This document shows positions 49,025 to 59,109 of a stretch of DNA of 64,000 nucleotides, one piece after another. How positions within the stretch are numbered: position 1 is the stretch's first letter; every line of letters begins with the position of its first letter. The stretch comes from an uncultured SAR116 cluster alpha proteobacterium. Lineage in GTDB: Bacteria; Pseudomonadota; Alphaproteobacteria; Puniceispirillales; Marisalimonadaceae. A program made the position numbers and the translations under genes. The notes beneath the pieces were generated by a model, which worked only from the letters and a program-made list of their open reading frames with translations, was not told the origin of the DNA and ran no database searches. The stretch lies in assembly GCA_902618195.1 (NCBI GenBank), contig CACMZO010000001.1:62001-126000 (forward strand), written 5' to 3'.

Positions 49025-50428
49025 TTAAAGATTTTTAAATATTTGCTTTCCTAACTCAACACCGTATTGATCAAAAGGATTTATATCAGAAAAAGAAGCT
49101 TCAAAAAGTGTTTTATATTCATAAATGCAAAGCAATTGTCCAAGTGTATATTCGTTTAACTTATTAAACATAAAAAGATCAACAGGCTTATTTCCTTTAA
49201 CATGTTGGTGAACACTTTCAATATTTTTATCAGATCCATTTTTAAAGGCAAGGTACTGGGATATAGCAAAATTTTGTAAATCTTTTGAATTATTTGTGTC
49301 ATAATCATCAAAAATACAAAATTCAGGATTTAAGTTATTAGAAAAACAAATTAAATCTCCAGTAAAAGATAAAGTTGACTGGTGTAAGGCTTGAAAAAAA
49401 CTATGCTGTGCATCTGTACCAACTTCACCAAAAATAAATGAACAAGGTGAATTTGAAATATTTTGATTAAAAGAATTTACAGATTTTCCATTACTTTCCA
49501 TAACAAGTTGCTGCAAATAAGAGGGTAATAAGGAAAGTTGATCTGAATATGGAATTACAATATGATTGTAAATAGAATGGTATTTACGAAAATAAAAGCT
49601 TTTAAGAGCTAAAACATAGGGTAAAGATTTTTCAAAATTATTAACTATAAGGTCATCAATACTTTTACCACCATTAAGAAAATTGGTAAAAAATTCTTTA
49701 CCAAATATAATAGCATTAACTAAGTTCGAAGAAGACCATATAGAAAAACGACCACCAATTGATTTGTCTAATTTAATAATATTTGATGAGGATAAACCAT
49801 ATTTAATTGCCTTTTCAGGAAAAGAGGTAATAAAAAATAAATTATTATAAAATAATTCCTCAGATTTAGACTTTAGAAACCAAGCTCGTATTTTTTTTAA
49901 GTTTTCCTGAGTTTCATAAGTACTGAAAGACTTCGAAACACAAATAATAAGTGTGTGAGTGGGGTTTAATTTCAAAATCTTTTTATTTAAAGATAAAGGG
50001 TCTAAATTAGAGATAAAATGAACATTAGGGCCATTTGATAAATGTGAAAAAGAATTATAAATTAATTTAGGACCAAGGTTAGATCCACCAGAGCCAAGAT
50101 GTATTATATCAGTTATATTTGAATACTTAGAAGAATTTATATAATTAGCAGTTTTAAACATAGTGTCTAAATCACTAAAAATGTTTGGATATTTATATGA
50201 CATATCCTGGTCACTATAAAATCTTGGGACAAAGTGAAGCGCTGATTTGTTTTCTGTAAAATTGATTTTAGAGTTGTTCAATAAAGAAGTAATAAATGTA
50301 TTAGCTTTAGAAAAAAGAGATAATTTCTCATCATTATTAAGATTTTCATTAGATAAAAGTGAAAAAGAATAAAAATTTAATCTATCTAAGGATTGTACTA
50401 AATCAGATTTTAGTTTTAAATTAATCAT
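49025..50428 (-). CDS. pgi: Glucose-6-phosphate isomerase
   Basis: IIHLGSGGSNLGPKLIYNSF...VCVSKSFSTYETQEN...IGGRFSIWSS...VMESNGKSV...GEVGTDAQHSFFQALHQ. Confidence 0.92.
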   Translation of the reverse strand: MINLKLKSDLVQSLDRLNFYSFSLLSNENLNNDEKLSLFSKANTFITSLLNNSKINFTENKSALHFVPRFYSDQDMSYKYPNIFSDLDTMFKTANYINSSKYSNITDIIHLGSGGSNLGPKLIYNSFSHLSNGPNVHFISNLDPLSLNKKILKLNPTHTLIICVSKSFSTYETQENLKKIRAWFLKSKSEELFYNNLFFITSFPEKAIKYGLSSSNIIKLDKSIGGRFSIWSSSNLVNAIIFGKEFFTNFLNGGKSIDDLIVNNFEKSLPYVLALKSFYFRKYHSIYNHIVIPYSDQLSLLPSYLQQLVMESNGKSVNSFNQNISNSPCSFIFGEVGTDAQHSFFQALHQSTLSFTGDLICFSNNLNPEFCIFDDYDTNNSKDLQNFAISQYLAFKNGSDKNIESVHQHVKGNKPVDLFMFNKLNEYTLGQLLCIYEYKTLFEASFSDINPFDQYGVELGKQIFKNL

Positions 50429-50431
50429 AAA

Positions 50432-51253
50432 ATGTTTGATGTATCTATTATAATACCAGTTTATAAGGCGAAATATACAATTAAAAAAACTTTAGAATCA
50501 ATAAATAATCAAAAGTTCAAAAATAAGATACCAAAAATAGAATTAATTTTGTCGATTGATGATAATAAAAATTATAACAAATATAGAAGTATATTAAATA
50601 ATGAAATAATAAATACTAAAATTACAAGTACAAATAGAATTGGAAGCGGTCCAGGGAATGCAAGAAACACAGGATTTAAAAAATCAATAGGAAAATATGT
50701 ATGTTTTTTAGATGCTGATGACGAATATTCAGAGAATTATGTATGCGAAATGTTACAGGAAATAGAAAGAGAAAAGTTGTTAATAGCAGTAACAAAAATT
50801 TTCAATAAAGATAAATTAATAACGGAATATACAAGTAAAAAAAAATATATGGATATTAAAGAACTAATAAAATATCCATGTAGTTTTCATCCCTTCATGC
50901 AGAGGAATCAATTTAAGGAATATAAACACTTTCCAAGTCAAGACATATATAATCTAACAGAACATTTATCAGAAAAAAAAATTAAAATTATTAAAAAAGC
51001 TTATTACAAATTAAATTTAGGAAAAAACAGTCTGACTATGAAACGGGGATTTAAACATAAAATCAAACTCGCATATAAAAAATATTTAATAAAAGGAATA
51101 AAAGACAGGAACAATAAAATATCAAGGCATTTTGCAGAAAGACTAATATTAAATAAAAATTTTGAGGAATGGGAAAAATTAAACAACAGTAAAAAAAGTT
51201 ATTATGAATATTTAGGAGATGTTTATGGAAAACGAAAAAATTTATGTATTTGA
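50432..51253 (+). CDS. Glycosyltransferase family 2
   Basis: VSIIIPVYKAKYTIKKTLESINNQ...GPGNARNTGFKKSIGKYVCFLDADDEYS. Confidence 0.88.
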   Translation: MFDVSIIIPVYKAKYTIKKTLESINNQKFKNKIPKIELILSIDDNKNYNKYRSILNNEIINTKITSTNRIGSGPGNARNTGFKKSIGKYVCFLDADDEYSENYVCEMLQEIEREKLLIAVTKIFNKDKLITEYTSKKKYMDIKELIKYPCSFHPFMQRNQFKEYKHFPSQDIYNLTEHLSEKKIKIIKKAYYKLNLGKNSLTMKRGFKHKIKLAYKKYLIKGIKDRNNKISRHFAERLILNKNFEEWEKLNNSKKSYYEYLGDVYGKRKNLCI

Positions 51254-51884
51254 TGCGTATGGAACATTATTTGATGTAGATCATGCATGTAAAGAAATGG
51301 CAATCCAATTAGGTGACAATTGGGATAAATTATCAAGTATATGGAGACAAAAACAATTAGAATATAGTTGGTTACATAACTCAATGAATGAATATCATTC
51401 ATTCTGGAAAATCACTAAAAATAGTCTTGAATATGCCATGAATTCATTGTCAATTGAATCAGTCAAAATAAAAAATGAATTACTTGATCTATATTTTAAA
51501 ATAGGTGCTTTCGAAGAAGTTAAAGAAGTTTTAAAAAAGATAAAAAAAAATAAAATAAAGACAGCAATATTATCTAATGGCAGTTATGATATGTTAAATT
51601 CAGCAGTTAAAAATTCAAAGTTTGATAAATTAATTAGTGAAGTAATATCAGTAGATGAATGTAAAAAATTTAAGCCTCACATAGATGTTTATAACTTAGT
51701 AATAGATAAATTTAATATAAATAAAAAAAATTGTATTTTTTTTTCAAGCAATTGTTGGGATATTCATGGAGCATCAAATTTTGGCTTTCAAACAGTATGG
51801 GTAAATAGAAAAAAAAATATCGATGAATTACTTCCTGGACAAGTTGATTATCAAGTACAAAGTTTAAAGGAGTATTTTTTTTAA
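51225..51884 (+). CDS. Haloacid dehalogenase type II (HAD superfamily)
   Basis: IYVFDAYGTLFDVDHACKEMA...TAILSNGSYDML...FFSSNCWDIHGASNFGFQTVWVNR; ATG 51225 preferred. Confidence 0.9.
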   Translation: MENEKIYVFDAYGTLFDVDHACKEMAIQLGDNWDKLSSIWRQKQLEYSWLHNSMNEYHSFWKITKNSLEYAMNSLSIESVKIKNELLDLYFKIGAFEEVKEVLKKIKKNKIKTAILSNGSYDMLNSAVKNSKFDKLISEVISVDECKKFKPHIDVYNLVIDKFNINKKNCIFFSSNCWDIHGASNFGFQTVWVNRKKNIDELLPGQVDYQVQSLKEYFF

Positions 51885-52609
51885 AGTGTAGAATTCATGC
51901 CACCATCTATTGTGATAATAGAACCAGTCATATAACTATTATTAAGATCTACAAGCATTTTTAGAGAAGGTAATAATTCATCGCAAGACGCAAATCTATC
52001 TAAAGGTATTTTAGATTTTAATTTAAAAGATTTTTCACTTTCCAAAAAAGATCTGTTTAAATCAGTAATTATATATCCAGGGCAAATTGCATTTACAAGG
52101 ATGTTATATTTGGCTAATTCAATTGATTGAGATTTAGTCATTTGGATTAAAGCTGCTTTTGACATTGAATAAGCACCAACAAACTTTAAGGGATTTAAAC
52201 CAAGAATAGAGGAAATGTTAATAATACGACCAATTTTATTAAGAATCATTTTCGGTATAATTGTATTACTAATATTAAGTGCAGAAATTAAATTAATATT
52301 CATAATTTGATTAATTTCATCTAGTGATGCTTCATGGAGAAGTTTAGATTGAGCAATGCCTGCATTATTGATTAAGCAATATAAATTTATATGAGATAAC
52401 TTTTCCTTAACAAGATTAAAATCGGTAATATCAATTGGTAAAATATCATGATTTAAATCTTGGTTTGGAAGAGAATTAAATGTTTTAATTAATTGATCTT
52501 TGTTTCTTGCAATTCCAATGATCCTATAACCTTCACTTGCAAGAAAGTTTGAAAAAGAAGCTCCAATACCTTTAGATGCACCTGTAATTAAAATTGTTTT
52601 AATATCCAT
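51881..52609 (-). CDS. SDR family oxidoreductase
   Basis: TILITGASKGIGASFSNFLASEGYRI...LINNAGIAQ...YSMSKAALIQMTKS...GSIITIDGGMN. Confidence 0.9.
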   Translation of the reverse strand: MDIKTILITGASKGIGASFSNFLASEGYRIIGIARNKDQLIKTFNSLPNQDLNHDILPIDITDFNLVKEKLSHINLYCLINNAGIAQSKLLHEASLDEINQIMNINLISALNISNTIIPKMILNKIGRIINISSILGLNPLKFVGAYSMSKAALIQMTKSQSIELAKYNILVNAICPGYIITDLNRSFLESEKSFKLKSKIPLDRFASCDELLPSLKMLVDLNNSYMTGSIITIDGGMNSTL

Positions 52610-52624
52610 AATTTAAATATATAT

Positions 52625-53659
52625 ATGAAATTAATGATAAAAAATAATAATAATTTAAAAAAATGGTTAGAAGAAAAATTACCTTATCTAGGTAATTTAC
52701 ATAAAATAGAAAAATTTGATGTAGGCCAATCAAATCCAACTTATTTATTGCATTGTGAAAATAAAAAAATAGTACTTAGATCAAAGCCTATGGGTAATTT
52801 ATTAAGAGGAGCTCATAGAATAGATAGAGAATATAGAGTAATGAGTGCTCTTAAAGAAACTAAAATACCGGTTCCAAATATGATTATTTATTGTGATGAA
52901 AATAAGATAATTGGTTCCGAGTTTTTTTTGATGGATTTTATTGATGGTATAAAAGAAAAAAAACCAATCTTAGAAAATTATAGTAAAAATGAGAAAAAAA
53001 AAATTTACAAAAAAAAATTAGAAGTACTTGTAAATTTAGCTAGGTTAGACCTGAAAAAATATAATTTAGAAGATTATGGTAAAAAATCTAATTATTTATT
53101 TCGACAAATTGATCTATGGATAAAACAATATAGAGCATCTGAAACACAAAAAATTGAAGCTATGGAATTTTTAATTGAGAATTTAGGATCAAATATTCCA
53201 GATATATATGAGAAATTTAATCCTGTTTTAACTCATGGCGATTTTAGAATAGATAATATGATTTTTTCAAATAATTTAGATATAGCATCTTTATTAGATT
53301 GGGAATTATCAACTTTGGCGCCACCATTTATAGATTTATCATATTGGTGCTTAATGCTTAGATTTGAAACAGATTGGCTAATTCCAGGTTTAGGTCAAAT
53401 TAGAGATAATATTGTTGCAGAAGGAATACCAAAGGAAAAAGAGTTGTTACAACTTTATGCTGATGCATTAGGATATGATATCGGGAAGAGCTGGAATTTT
53501 CTTTTAGCCTTTAACTGCTTTAGATTTGCTGGAATTTTACAAGGTGTATTTAAAAGATCTAAAGACGGCAACAATGCAGGAAAAGATGCCAACCAAGTTG
53601 GATTATTAACTGAGCCTGTATCAAAAATGGGTGAACAATTTTTAAAATTATATATTTAA
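52625..53659 (+). CDS. Phosphotransferase family protein (APH/ACAD11-like)
   Basis: VGQSNPTYLLHCENKKIVLRSKP...HRIDREYRVMSALKET...LTHGDFRIDNMIFSNNLDIASLLDWELSTLAPPFIDLSYWC. Confidence 0.9.
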   Translation: MKLMIKNNNNLKKWLEEKLPYLGNLHKIEKFDVGQSNPTYLLHCENKKIVLRSKPMGNLLRGAHRIDREYRVMSALKETKIPVPNMIIYCDENKIIGSEFFLMDFIDGIKEKKPILENYSKNEKKKIYKKKLEVLVNLARLDLKKYNLEDYGKKSNYLFRQIDLWIKQYRASETQKIEAMEFLIENLGSNIPDIYEKFNPVLTHGDFRIDNMIFSNNLDIASLLDWELSTLAPPFIDLSYWCLMLRFETDWLIPGLGQIRDNIVAEGIPKEKELLQLYADALGYDIGKSWNFLLAFNCFRFAGILQGVFKRSKDGNNAGKDANQVGLLTEPVSKMGEQFLKLYI

Positions 53660-54805
53660 AAATCTGTTAGGGTTTATCATTAACAAAGATCCAAAAATTA
53701 GAACAACGCCAGAAATTATCATTGAAAAAAAGAATGAACCATAATAATCAGTTAACAGTCCACTAAGATAAGGTCCTATCATTTGTCCAATACTGAAAGA
53801 GAATGTCAATATTGCAGTCGAAACTATAAATGATCCAGAGAACCTTTTCTGACCCTCTAAAAGACACATTGAAGTTATAGGTACAAAGGATAAACCAAAT
53901 AATATACAGGAAATAAAAATTCCTAATTCATTATTAATTAATACGGAAAACAAAACTCCTAATCCCAATATTAAATTTGCTAAAAAAAGTCCAATATCAT
54001 TTCCAATTTTACTACCAAACCAATTCCAAAAAAATACCGAAGGTATTCCTGTAACTCCTACTACAAACCATACGTAGGGCTCAGTTTTTTCTAACCCTGG
54101 TGTCAATCTTGACATTGTTGATATAAAGGTACCAAATGCAACATACCCAAACCCATACAATCCATAACTAATAGTAATTAAAGAAAATCCTAAATTTGGT
54201 TTATTTTTTGATTTTAATTTATATTTAACTTCTGCTTTTTGAATTGGTGTAAATTTAATAATTTGAAATGACAGCATTATAGCTAAAATACCGATTGAGA
54301 ACCACAGTTCATCCCATGTAAAATTTAAAAAACCTAGATAAGATACGACAATAGCTGACAGTGCCATGCCCAGTCCAACTCCAGAAAAATGAGCAGTTCC
54401 TAAAAATATTTTACCTTTTTTTTGAACATGTGAAACTATTAGAGATGTTCCTAATATTAATACAAACGCACTAAAAACTCCATGTATGAAACGTATGAGT
54501 ATAAATACCTCAAAAGTATTTGTTAGTCCCATTGCAAAAAGAGATATGATAGAGATAAAGATTGAGCAAATAAATATTGATCGGATTTTTTTTGGAAATT
54601 GTGGAAAAATAGGAATTAACGAACCCAATAAATAACCTAAATAATTTGAAGAAGCTATTAAGCCTGCTTCTGTTGTGGTTAAATTTAATTCAGAAATCAT
54701 ATAAGGCAAAATAGGGGTATAAGAAAATCTCCCTATTCCAACAGCAATTGTAAGTGCTGCAATACCAGTAAGAATTAAAATAGCAACATTATTTGTCTTA
54801 TTCAT
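53648..54805 (-). CDS. MFS transporter (YbfB/YjiJ family-like)
   Basis: GIGRFSYTPILPYMISELNLTTTEAGLIASSNYLGYLLGSL; multiple TM segments. Confidence 0.85.
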   Translation of the reverse strand: MNKTNNVAILILTGIAALTIAVGIGRFSYTPILPYMISELNLTTTEAGLIASSNYLGYLLGSLIPIFPQFPKKIRSIFICSIFISIISLFAMGLTNTFEVFILIRFIHGVFSAFVLILGTSLIVSHVQKKGKIFLGTAHFSGVGLGMALSAIVVSYLGFLNFTWDELWFSIGILAIMLSFQIIKFTPIQKAEVKYKLKSKNKPNLGFSLITISYGLYGFGYVAFGTFISTMSRLTPGLEKTEPYVWFVVGVTGIPSVFFWNWFGSKIGNDIGLFLANLILGLGVLFSVLINNELGIFISCILFGLSFVPITSMCLLEGQKRFSGSFIVSTAILTFSFSIGQMIGPYLSGLLTDYYGSFFFSMIISGVVLIFGSLLMINPNRFLNI

Positions 54806-54861
54806 TAATTTAGATTATCTTAAATGTATAAATAAGCATCTAACAATTTTATTTTTTTAAT

Positions 54862-55638
54862 ATGGAATTTATAGAAACAAAAAAAATTACAAATAATGTT
54901 GCTAAAATAACGCTGACTAATGGTAAAAAATACAACCCATTATCTCTAAATGTATTGAGACATCTAAATAGTGAATTCAATCATTTGTCAAATGATTCAA
55001 ATGTTAAAGCAATTATAATTTCATCAAATGGTCCTGGTTTTTCAGCAGGGCATGATTTACAAGAGCTTAAACAAAATAAAAATAATAAAGAATTTTTTAC
55101 CGAACTTTTTAATGAGTGTTCAAATCTAATGTTAAAAATAATGAAAACACCTCAACCGGTAATAGCTGAAATACCTGGGGTCGCAGCTGCGGCTGGATGT
55201 CAATTAGTTGCAACATGTGATCTTGCTATAGCATCTAATGAAGCGGTTTTTATAACTCCTGGTGTAAATATCGGTTTATTTTGTTCTACACCAATGGTTG
55301 CTGTTTCTAGATCTCTAGGTAGAAAAAAAACAATGGAAATGTTATTAACTGGTGAAAGTATGAATGCTAAGGATGCCGTTAGTTTTGGGTTAATTAATAA
55401 AAATGTTCCTTTAAATGAATTGGAGATAACAGTATTAAACTTTGCAAAATTAATCGCATCTAAACCAACTTCAACTGTTAGAATTGGGAAAGAAGCATTT
55501 TATAAACAAGCCGAATTGCCAATAGAGAAAGCTTATAAATATACATCTGAAGTTATGGCACAAAATATGTTGCAAAAAGATGCTAAAGAGGGCATTGAAG
55601 CATTTTTGAATAAAAGAGAACCTAAATGGGAAAACTAA
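54862..55638 (+). CDS. Enoyl-CoA hydratase/isomerase family protein
   Basis: NGPGFSAGHDLQELKQ...IPGVAAAAGCQLVATCDLAIAS...GVNIGLFCSTPMVAVSR. Confidence 0.9.
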   Translation: MEFIETKKITNNVAKITLTNGKKYNPLSLNVLRHLNSEFNHLSNDSNVKAIIISSNGPGFSAGHDLQELKQNKNNKEFFTELFNECSNLMLKIMKTPQPVIAEIPGVAAAAGCQLVATCDLAIASNEAVFITPGVNIGLFCSTPMVAVSRSLGRKKTMEMLLTGESMNAKDAVSFGLINKNVPLNELEITVLNFAKLIASKPTSTVRIGKEAFYKQAELPIEKAYKYTSEVMAQNMLQKDAKEGIEAFLNKREPKWEN

Positions 55639-57422
55639 AGATTATCCAAAGATACTTTTAAATCATTGATAATATCATCACTGTGTTCTAATCCAATTGA
55701 TAATCTAATGACGTTATCCCCTGCACCAGATATTTCCCTTTCTTTAGAATTTAATTGTCTGTGTGTTGTAGAAGCAGGGTGTATTATTAATGATTTTGTA
55801 TCACCAACATTTGCTAAATGTGAAAATAAATTGCAGTTTTCAACAATTTTTTTTGCCCCATCAAACCCAGCTTTAACTGTAATTGTAAAAACAGACCCAA
55901 AACCAAATTTAAAGTATTTTTTTGCTAATTTATATGATTTGTTGTTTTGAAAACCACTCCAAGATACATAATCTACTTTATCATGTTTTATTAAGAAATT
56001 TGCAACTTCATCTGCGTTTGACATATGTTTTTGCATTCTTAAGTTTAATGTTTCAATTCCTGTAAGAGTTAAGTAAGCATTAAATGGTGACATAGTAGTA
56101 CCTAAGTCTCTTAAAGCACTAGCATGACAAAAGTTAATATATGCTAAGTTGCCAAACGATTCAAAAAATTTTATTCCATGATATGAAGTATCTGGTTCGG
56201 TTAATTTTTCAAATTCTCTACCATTAGCCCAGTCAAATTTACCTGCATCCACTACACAACCTCCCATAGCATTTCCATGACCAGATAAAAATTTAGTTGT
56301 TGAATATATAATTATATCTGCACCATAATTTGCTGGTTGACAGATAGCTTGTGTAGCCATTGTATTATCTATTATTAGAGGTATACCTGCATTATGGGCT
56401 AGTTCTGATAATTTCTCTATGTCCGAAACAACTCCCTCTGGATTGGATAGGCTTTCTGCAAAAAGTGCTCTAACATTCTTAGAATTAATGGCTTGTTTTA
56501 TTTCATCGTAATTTGTTATATCAACAAGATCAGTTTCCCAGCCAAATGATTTAAAGCTTTTAGTGAATTGTGTTATTGAACCACCATAGAGTTTTGAACT
56601 AGCGACTATTTTTTTACCAGGACTTAGTAACGGATATAAAGCAATTAGTTGAGCTGCATGGCCAGATGAAACACAGCAAGATCCAACAGCATTATCTAGT
56701 GCTGCAATTTTTTGCTCTAAAGCTGCAGTTGTTGGATTAGATAAACGTCCATAGATGTTACCATTTTCTTGCAAATTGTATAGAGATGCTGCATGTTCAC
56801 TATCATCAAAGGCGAAGGCTGTTGATTGATAAATTGGAAAACTTCTTGCGCCTGTAACTGGATCTGGTGACGTTCCGGCATGTATACTTAAAGTTTCTAT
56901 ATTATTTGATTTAAAAAAATTTCCTAACTTGTTATTATTATTTATTAATTTATTTTTTTTGGATGAAATTAATTTAGAATAAAATCCTCCACTTCCTAAC
57001 TCACCAAAAATTCTTGAATGTTCAATTTTAGGGCATCTATTATAAATACAATCTAAATTATTTTTTAAAACTAAGTCATTAGCTTCTGAATTAAAAATAC
57101 CAATTTGCATCCAAAAAACTTTTGCTTTAATTTTAATTGCTTCTTTAGCTAAATCTAGACATTCATCACTTTTTCGAAAAACATCAACCATATCAATACT
57201 AATAGGAATGTCTTTTAATGAAGCATAACATAACTCATTGTTAATTTGTTTACCAGCTTCATTAGGGTTTACAGGTATAATTTTATAACCTTTCCTTTGT
57301 AAATATTTCATTACAAAATTAGATGGTCTTTTCCAATTATTACTGGCTCCAACTAGTGCAATTGTTTTTACTGAAGATAAAATATTCGCAATTTTTAAAT
57401 CACTAAATTTATCATCATTCAT
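55635..57422 (-). CDS. Fusion: N-terminal CoA-binding (YccU-like) domain + O-acetylhomoserine sulfhydrylase/aminocarboxypropyltransferase (MetY)
   Basis: N-term IALVGASNNWKRPSNFVMKYLQRKGYKIIPVNPNEAG...YNRCPKIEHSRIFGELG; C-term ETLSIHAGTSPDPVTGARSFPIYQSTAFAFDD...YGRLSNPTTAALEQ...IIYSTTKFLSGHGNAMGG. Confidence 0.9.
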   Translation of the reverse strand: MNDDKFSDLKIANILSSVKTIALVGASNNWKRPSNFVMKYLQRKGYKIIPVNPNEAGKQINNELCYASLKDIPISIDMVDVFRKSDECLDLAKEAIKIKAKVFWMQIGIFNSEANDLVLKNNLDCIYNRCPKIEHSRIFGELGSGGFYSKLISSKKNKLINNNNKLGNFFKSNNIETLSIHAGTSPDPVTGARSFPIYQSTAFAFDDSEHAASLYNLQENGNIYGRLSNPTTAALEQKIAALDNAVGSCCVSSGHAAQLIALYPLLSPGKKIVASSKLYGGSITQFTKSFKSFGWETDLVDITNYDEIKQAINSKNVRALFAESLSNPEGVVSDIEKLSELAHNAGIPLIIDNTMATQAICQPANYGADIIIYSTTKFLSGHGNAMGGCVVDAGKFDWANGREFEKLTEPDTSYHGIKFFESFGNLAYINFCHASALRDLGTTMSPFNAYLTLTGIETLNLRMQKHMSNADEVANFLIKHDKVDYVSWSGFQNNKSYKLAKKYFKFGFGSVFTITVKAGFDGAKKIVENCNLFSHLANVGDTKSLIIHPASTTHRQLNSKEREISGAGDNVIRLSIGLEHSDDIINDLKVSLDNL

Positions 57423-57491
57423 ATTTTCCTCTTATTAAATTTAATAAAAATTTTTGTTCAAAATTTTAATATCTAACTTATACTCAATATA

Positions 57492-59090
57492 ATGGATAAA
57501 CAAGTTTTTGATATAATTATAGTTGGAGCTGGTACTGCAGGTTGTTTGTTAGCTAATAGGTTGTCGGCAAATAACAACTTAAATATAGCTCTAATTGAAG
57601 CAGGTGGAAGTGATAATTATCATTGGATTCATATTCCAGTTGGATATCTATATTGTATGGGCAATAAAAGAACTGATTGGTTATATAAAACTTCTTCTCA
57701 ACCAGGTTTGAATGGTAGACAACTTAATTACCCAAGAGGAAAAGTGTTGGGTGGTTGTTCATCTATTAATGGTATGATATACATGCGAGGTCAATCCAAA
57801 GACTACGATCATTGGAGACAATTAGGCAATATAGGTTGGAGTTGGGACGATGTATTGCCATACTTTGTAAAAACTGAAGATAATTTTTCTGGAACAGATA
57901 AGTATCATGGTCAGGGAGGAGAATGGCGCGTTGATGAACAAAGATTACATTGGGATGTATTAGATGATTTTCAAAATGCTACTGTAGAATCAGGCATTCC
58001 AAAAATAGCTGATTTTAATAATGGTAATAATTTTGGTGTTTCTTATTTCAAAGTTAATCAAAAAAATGGATTTAGATTAAATACAGCCAAAGCTTTCTTT
58101 AAACCAATCCAACACAGAAAAAATTTAAAGTTATTTAAAAATTGTGAAGTTGAAAGTTTAATTATTAAGAACAAGATTGTTACAGGTTTAAAAATTAAAA
58201 CAAATGGAAATGAGATTGAAGTTATTTGTAACAAAGAAGTTGTATTGTCTGCTGGATCAATTGGGTCACCAAAAATCCTTGAACTTTCTGGGATTGGAAA
58301 TCCCAAACTTTTAAAAAAAATAGGCATTAAACCTATAATCGATTCAAAAAATGTTGGAGAAAATTTACAAGACCATTTGCAACTTAGGGTAATATATAAA
58401 CTACAAAATGCAAAAACATTAAATCAAGAAATAAACTCAATTTTTGGCAAAATGAAAATTGGAATGGAATATTTTTTTAAAAGAAAAGGTCCCATGTCAA
58501 TGGCTCCAAGTCAATTGGGTGTTTTCGCAATGTCAGATTCTTCTTATGAAATGCCCAATGTCCAGTTTCATGTTCAACCTCTCTCCTTAGATAAATTTGG
58601 AGATCCACTTCATAATTTTCCTGGCCTAACAGCAAGTGTTTGTAATTTAAATCCTTTAAGTAGAGGTTCTGTTCATATTCAATCAAAAGATTTAAAAGTG
58701 CAGCCAGAAATTAATCCTAACTATTTATCACATGCAACTGATAAAAAAGTTGCAGCCGACTCCATTAAATTAGCAAGAAAAATTATTTCACAACCATCAA
58801 TGAAAAAATATAATCCAGAGGAGTACGCGCCTGGTATAAATCATCAAACTGATAAAGAATTAGAAAGAGTAGCAGGCGATATCGGAACAACAATATTTCA
58901 TCCAGTTGGTACTTGTGCAATGGGGGTAAGAGATGATTCTGTAACTAAGCCAAATTTAAAAGTAAATGGCGTAGAAAAACTAAGGGTGGTTGATGCATCA
59001 ATAATGCCTTCAATAACTTCTGGCAATACAAATTCACCAACTTTAATGATTGCTGAAAAAGCTTCCGAATTAATTTTGAATGAGGTATAA
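57492..59090 (+). CDS. GMC family oxidoreductase (choline dehydrogenase-like)
   Basis: DIIIVGAGTAGCLLANRLSANNNLNIALIEAGG...YPRGKVLGGCSSINGMIYMRG...FHPVGTCAMG. Confidence 0.92.
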   Translation: MDKQVFDIIIVGAGTAGCLLANRLSANNNLNIALIEAGGSDNYHWIHIPVGYLYCMGNKRTDWLYKTSSQPGLNGRQLNYPRGKVLGGCSSINGMIYMRGQSKDYDHWRQLGNIGWSWDDVLPYFVKTEDNFSGTDKYHGQGGEWRVDEQRLHWDVLDDFQNATVESGIPKIADFNNGNNFGVSYFKVNQKNGFRLNTAKAFFKPIQHRKNLKLFKNCEVESLIIKNKIVTGLKIKTNGNEIEVICNKEVVLSAGSIGSPKILELSGIGNPKLLKKIGIKPIIDSKNVGENLQDHLQLRVIYKLQNAKTLNQEINSIFGKMKIGMEYFFKRKGPMSMAPSQLGVFAMSDSSYEMPNVQFHVQPLSLDKFGDPLHNFPGLTASVCNLNPLSRGSVHIQSKDLKVQPEINPNYLSHATDKKVAADSIKLARKIISQPSMKKYNPEEYAPGINHQTDKELERVAGDIGTTIFHPVGTCAMGVRDDSVTKPNLKVNGVEKLRVVDASIMPSITSGNTNSPTLMIAEKASELILNEV

Positions 59091-59109
59091 ATTGGTCATG
59101 AGATGATTT

